From assembly GCA_900758315.1 (NCBI GenBank), contig CAAERF010000288.1, positions 1 through 5,567 on the forward strand: 5,567 bases of DNA, read 5' to 3'. The stretch comes from an uncultured Oscillospiraceae bacterium. GTDB taxonomy: Bacteria; Bacillota; Clostridia; Oscillospirales; Oscillospiraceae. The position numbers and the translations under genes were made by a program. Positions 5,333 to 5,567 of this stretch are shown in pieces (the first letter of the stretch is position 1; each line of letters starts with the position of its first letter). Under the pieces are notes generated by a model. The model was not told the origin of the DNA, did no database searches, and saw nothing but the letters and a program-made list of their open reading frames with translations.

Positions 5333-5429
5333 GTAGGGGGCCGCACATGCCCGGCCCGCAGCGCAAAAGCAATCACACGTCAACGGGTTACTGCCGCAAA
5401 CCTGCGGGCCGTATATATGCGGCCCCTAC
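5333..5429. repeat. Pair of inverted GGGCCG-N8-CGGCCC hairpins (REP/BIME-like)
   Basis: Two hairpins in opposite orientation lie between the convergent tRNA terminators. The left one is GTAGG then GGGCCG (5338-5343), 8-base loop, CGGCCC (5352-5357). The right one is GGGCCG (5406-5411), 8-base loop TATATATG, CGGCCC (5420-5425), then CTAC. The outer ends GTAG(G) and CTAC are inverted, so the whole 97-base block is also an imperfect inverted repeat. A further small hairpin CCGCA-AACC-TGCGG sits at 5394-5407. From memory, GTAGGGGCCG-type intergenic repeats are common in Oscillospiraceae-like genomes. No open frame is encoded. Confidence 0.75.
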
Positions 5430-5437
5430 AACGCAAC

Positions 5438-5476
5438 AAAAAAAGCCGCTTATCTCAAACGAAATAAGCGGCTTTT
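5438..5476 (-). terminator. Intrinsic terminator of tRNA-Trp
   Basis: Read on the minus strand, the 13-bp stem AAAAGCCGCTTAT / ATAAGCGGCTTTT with a 10-base loop ends in a run of seven T (complement of 5438-5444). The stem begins right at the 3' CCA end of the tRNA gene, sharing base 5476. Confidence 0.92.
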
Positions 5477-5551
5477 GGCAGGGGTAGAAGGATTCGAACC
5501 CTCGGCACGCGGTTTTGGAGACCGCTGCTCTACCAACTGAGCTATGCCCCT
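5476..5551 (-). tRNA. tRNA-Trp (anticodon CCA)
   Basis: A 76-base gene with encoded CCA and discriminator G73. The D arm is GCTC/GAGC, the anticodon stem GCGGT/ACCGC with loop CTCCAAA, so the anticodon is CCA, and the T arm is GAGGG-TTCGAAT-CCTTC with one wobble. The acceptor stem AGGGGCA/TACCCCT has a C6-A67 mismatch where the usual partner of C6 is G. The 5' flank at the right edge is too short to call a promoter. Confidence 0.95.
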
Positions 5552-5567
5552 ATACTAATGATGCCCA

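Noticed and set aside
5149..5376. 75-codon minus-strand frame containing SEWRESNSRPLEP
   Set aside because: This is the familiar spurious peptide from the antisense strand of a tRNA gene; it covers tRNA-Pro and its terminator.
5321..5386. GTCAACG repeat (5321-5327 and 5380-5386) as an att site
   Set aside because: Seven bases within 60 bp, beside the hairpin pair and with no integrase, is too weak.
5257..5487. 76-codon plus-strand frame
   Set aside because: It crosses a terminator, the hairpin pair and part of tRNA-Trp, with no ribosome site.

Overview
The window looks like the replication and partition end of an integrated mobile element (an ICE or plasmid-like island) from a gut Clostridia or Oscillospiraceae-type Firmicute. 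I base this on the protein families (RepA_N initiator, DUF3991/Toprim primase-like protein, small ParA, two ParB paralogues, YodL-like protein), moderate GC content, strong AGGAGG-type ribosome sites, CCA-encoding tRNA genes and GTAGGGGCCG-type intergenic hairpins. The genus cannot be fixed from the sequence alone.

All protein genes lie on the minus strand. In transcription order (right to left) they are: parB2 (5047-4190); a shortened repA (4091-3762); an intergenic block with three evenly spaced TGTGA-N3-TCACA palindromes; then a tightly packed operon of a DUF3991/Toprim protein (3586-2612), parA (2615-1779), parB1 (1831-875) and a YodL-like protein (873 to beyond the left edge). The operon junctions are a 4-base ATGA overlap, a 53-base overlap and a 1-base gap, so translational coupling is likely. 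The leftmost gene is open for all 291 codons to the window edge, so its 3' end is missing.

The right end (5118-5567) carries two convergent tRNA genes: tRNA-Pro(GGG) on the plus strand with a consensus promoter and a strong terminator, and tRNA-Trp(CCA) on the minus strand with its own terminator. Between the two terminators lies a pair of inverted GGGCCG-N8-CGGCCC hairpins.

The most interesting signals are at the DNA level. First, each parB gene contains a perfect 25-27 bp palindrome at the same codon position, just before the helix-turn-helix. The two palindromes differ at six bases that form three compensated pairs, so symmetry seems to be kept by selection beyond the protein code. Second, three 13-bp palindromes sit at exactly 23-bp centre spacing upstream of the primase-parA-parB operon and look like an operator, centromere or iteron set. 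Third, repA stops at an amber codon where the family normally has Tyr in a (Y)VKNF motif; VKNF is still readable after the stop, so the replication initiator is probably decayed or reduced to its N-terminal domain.
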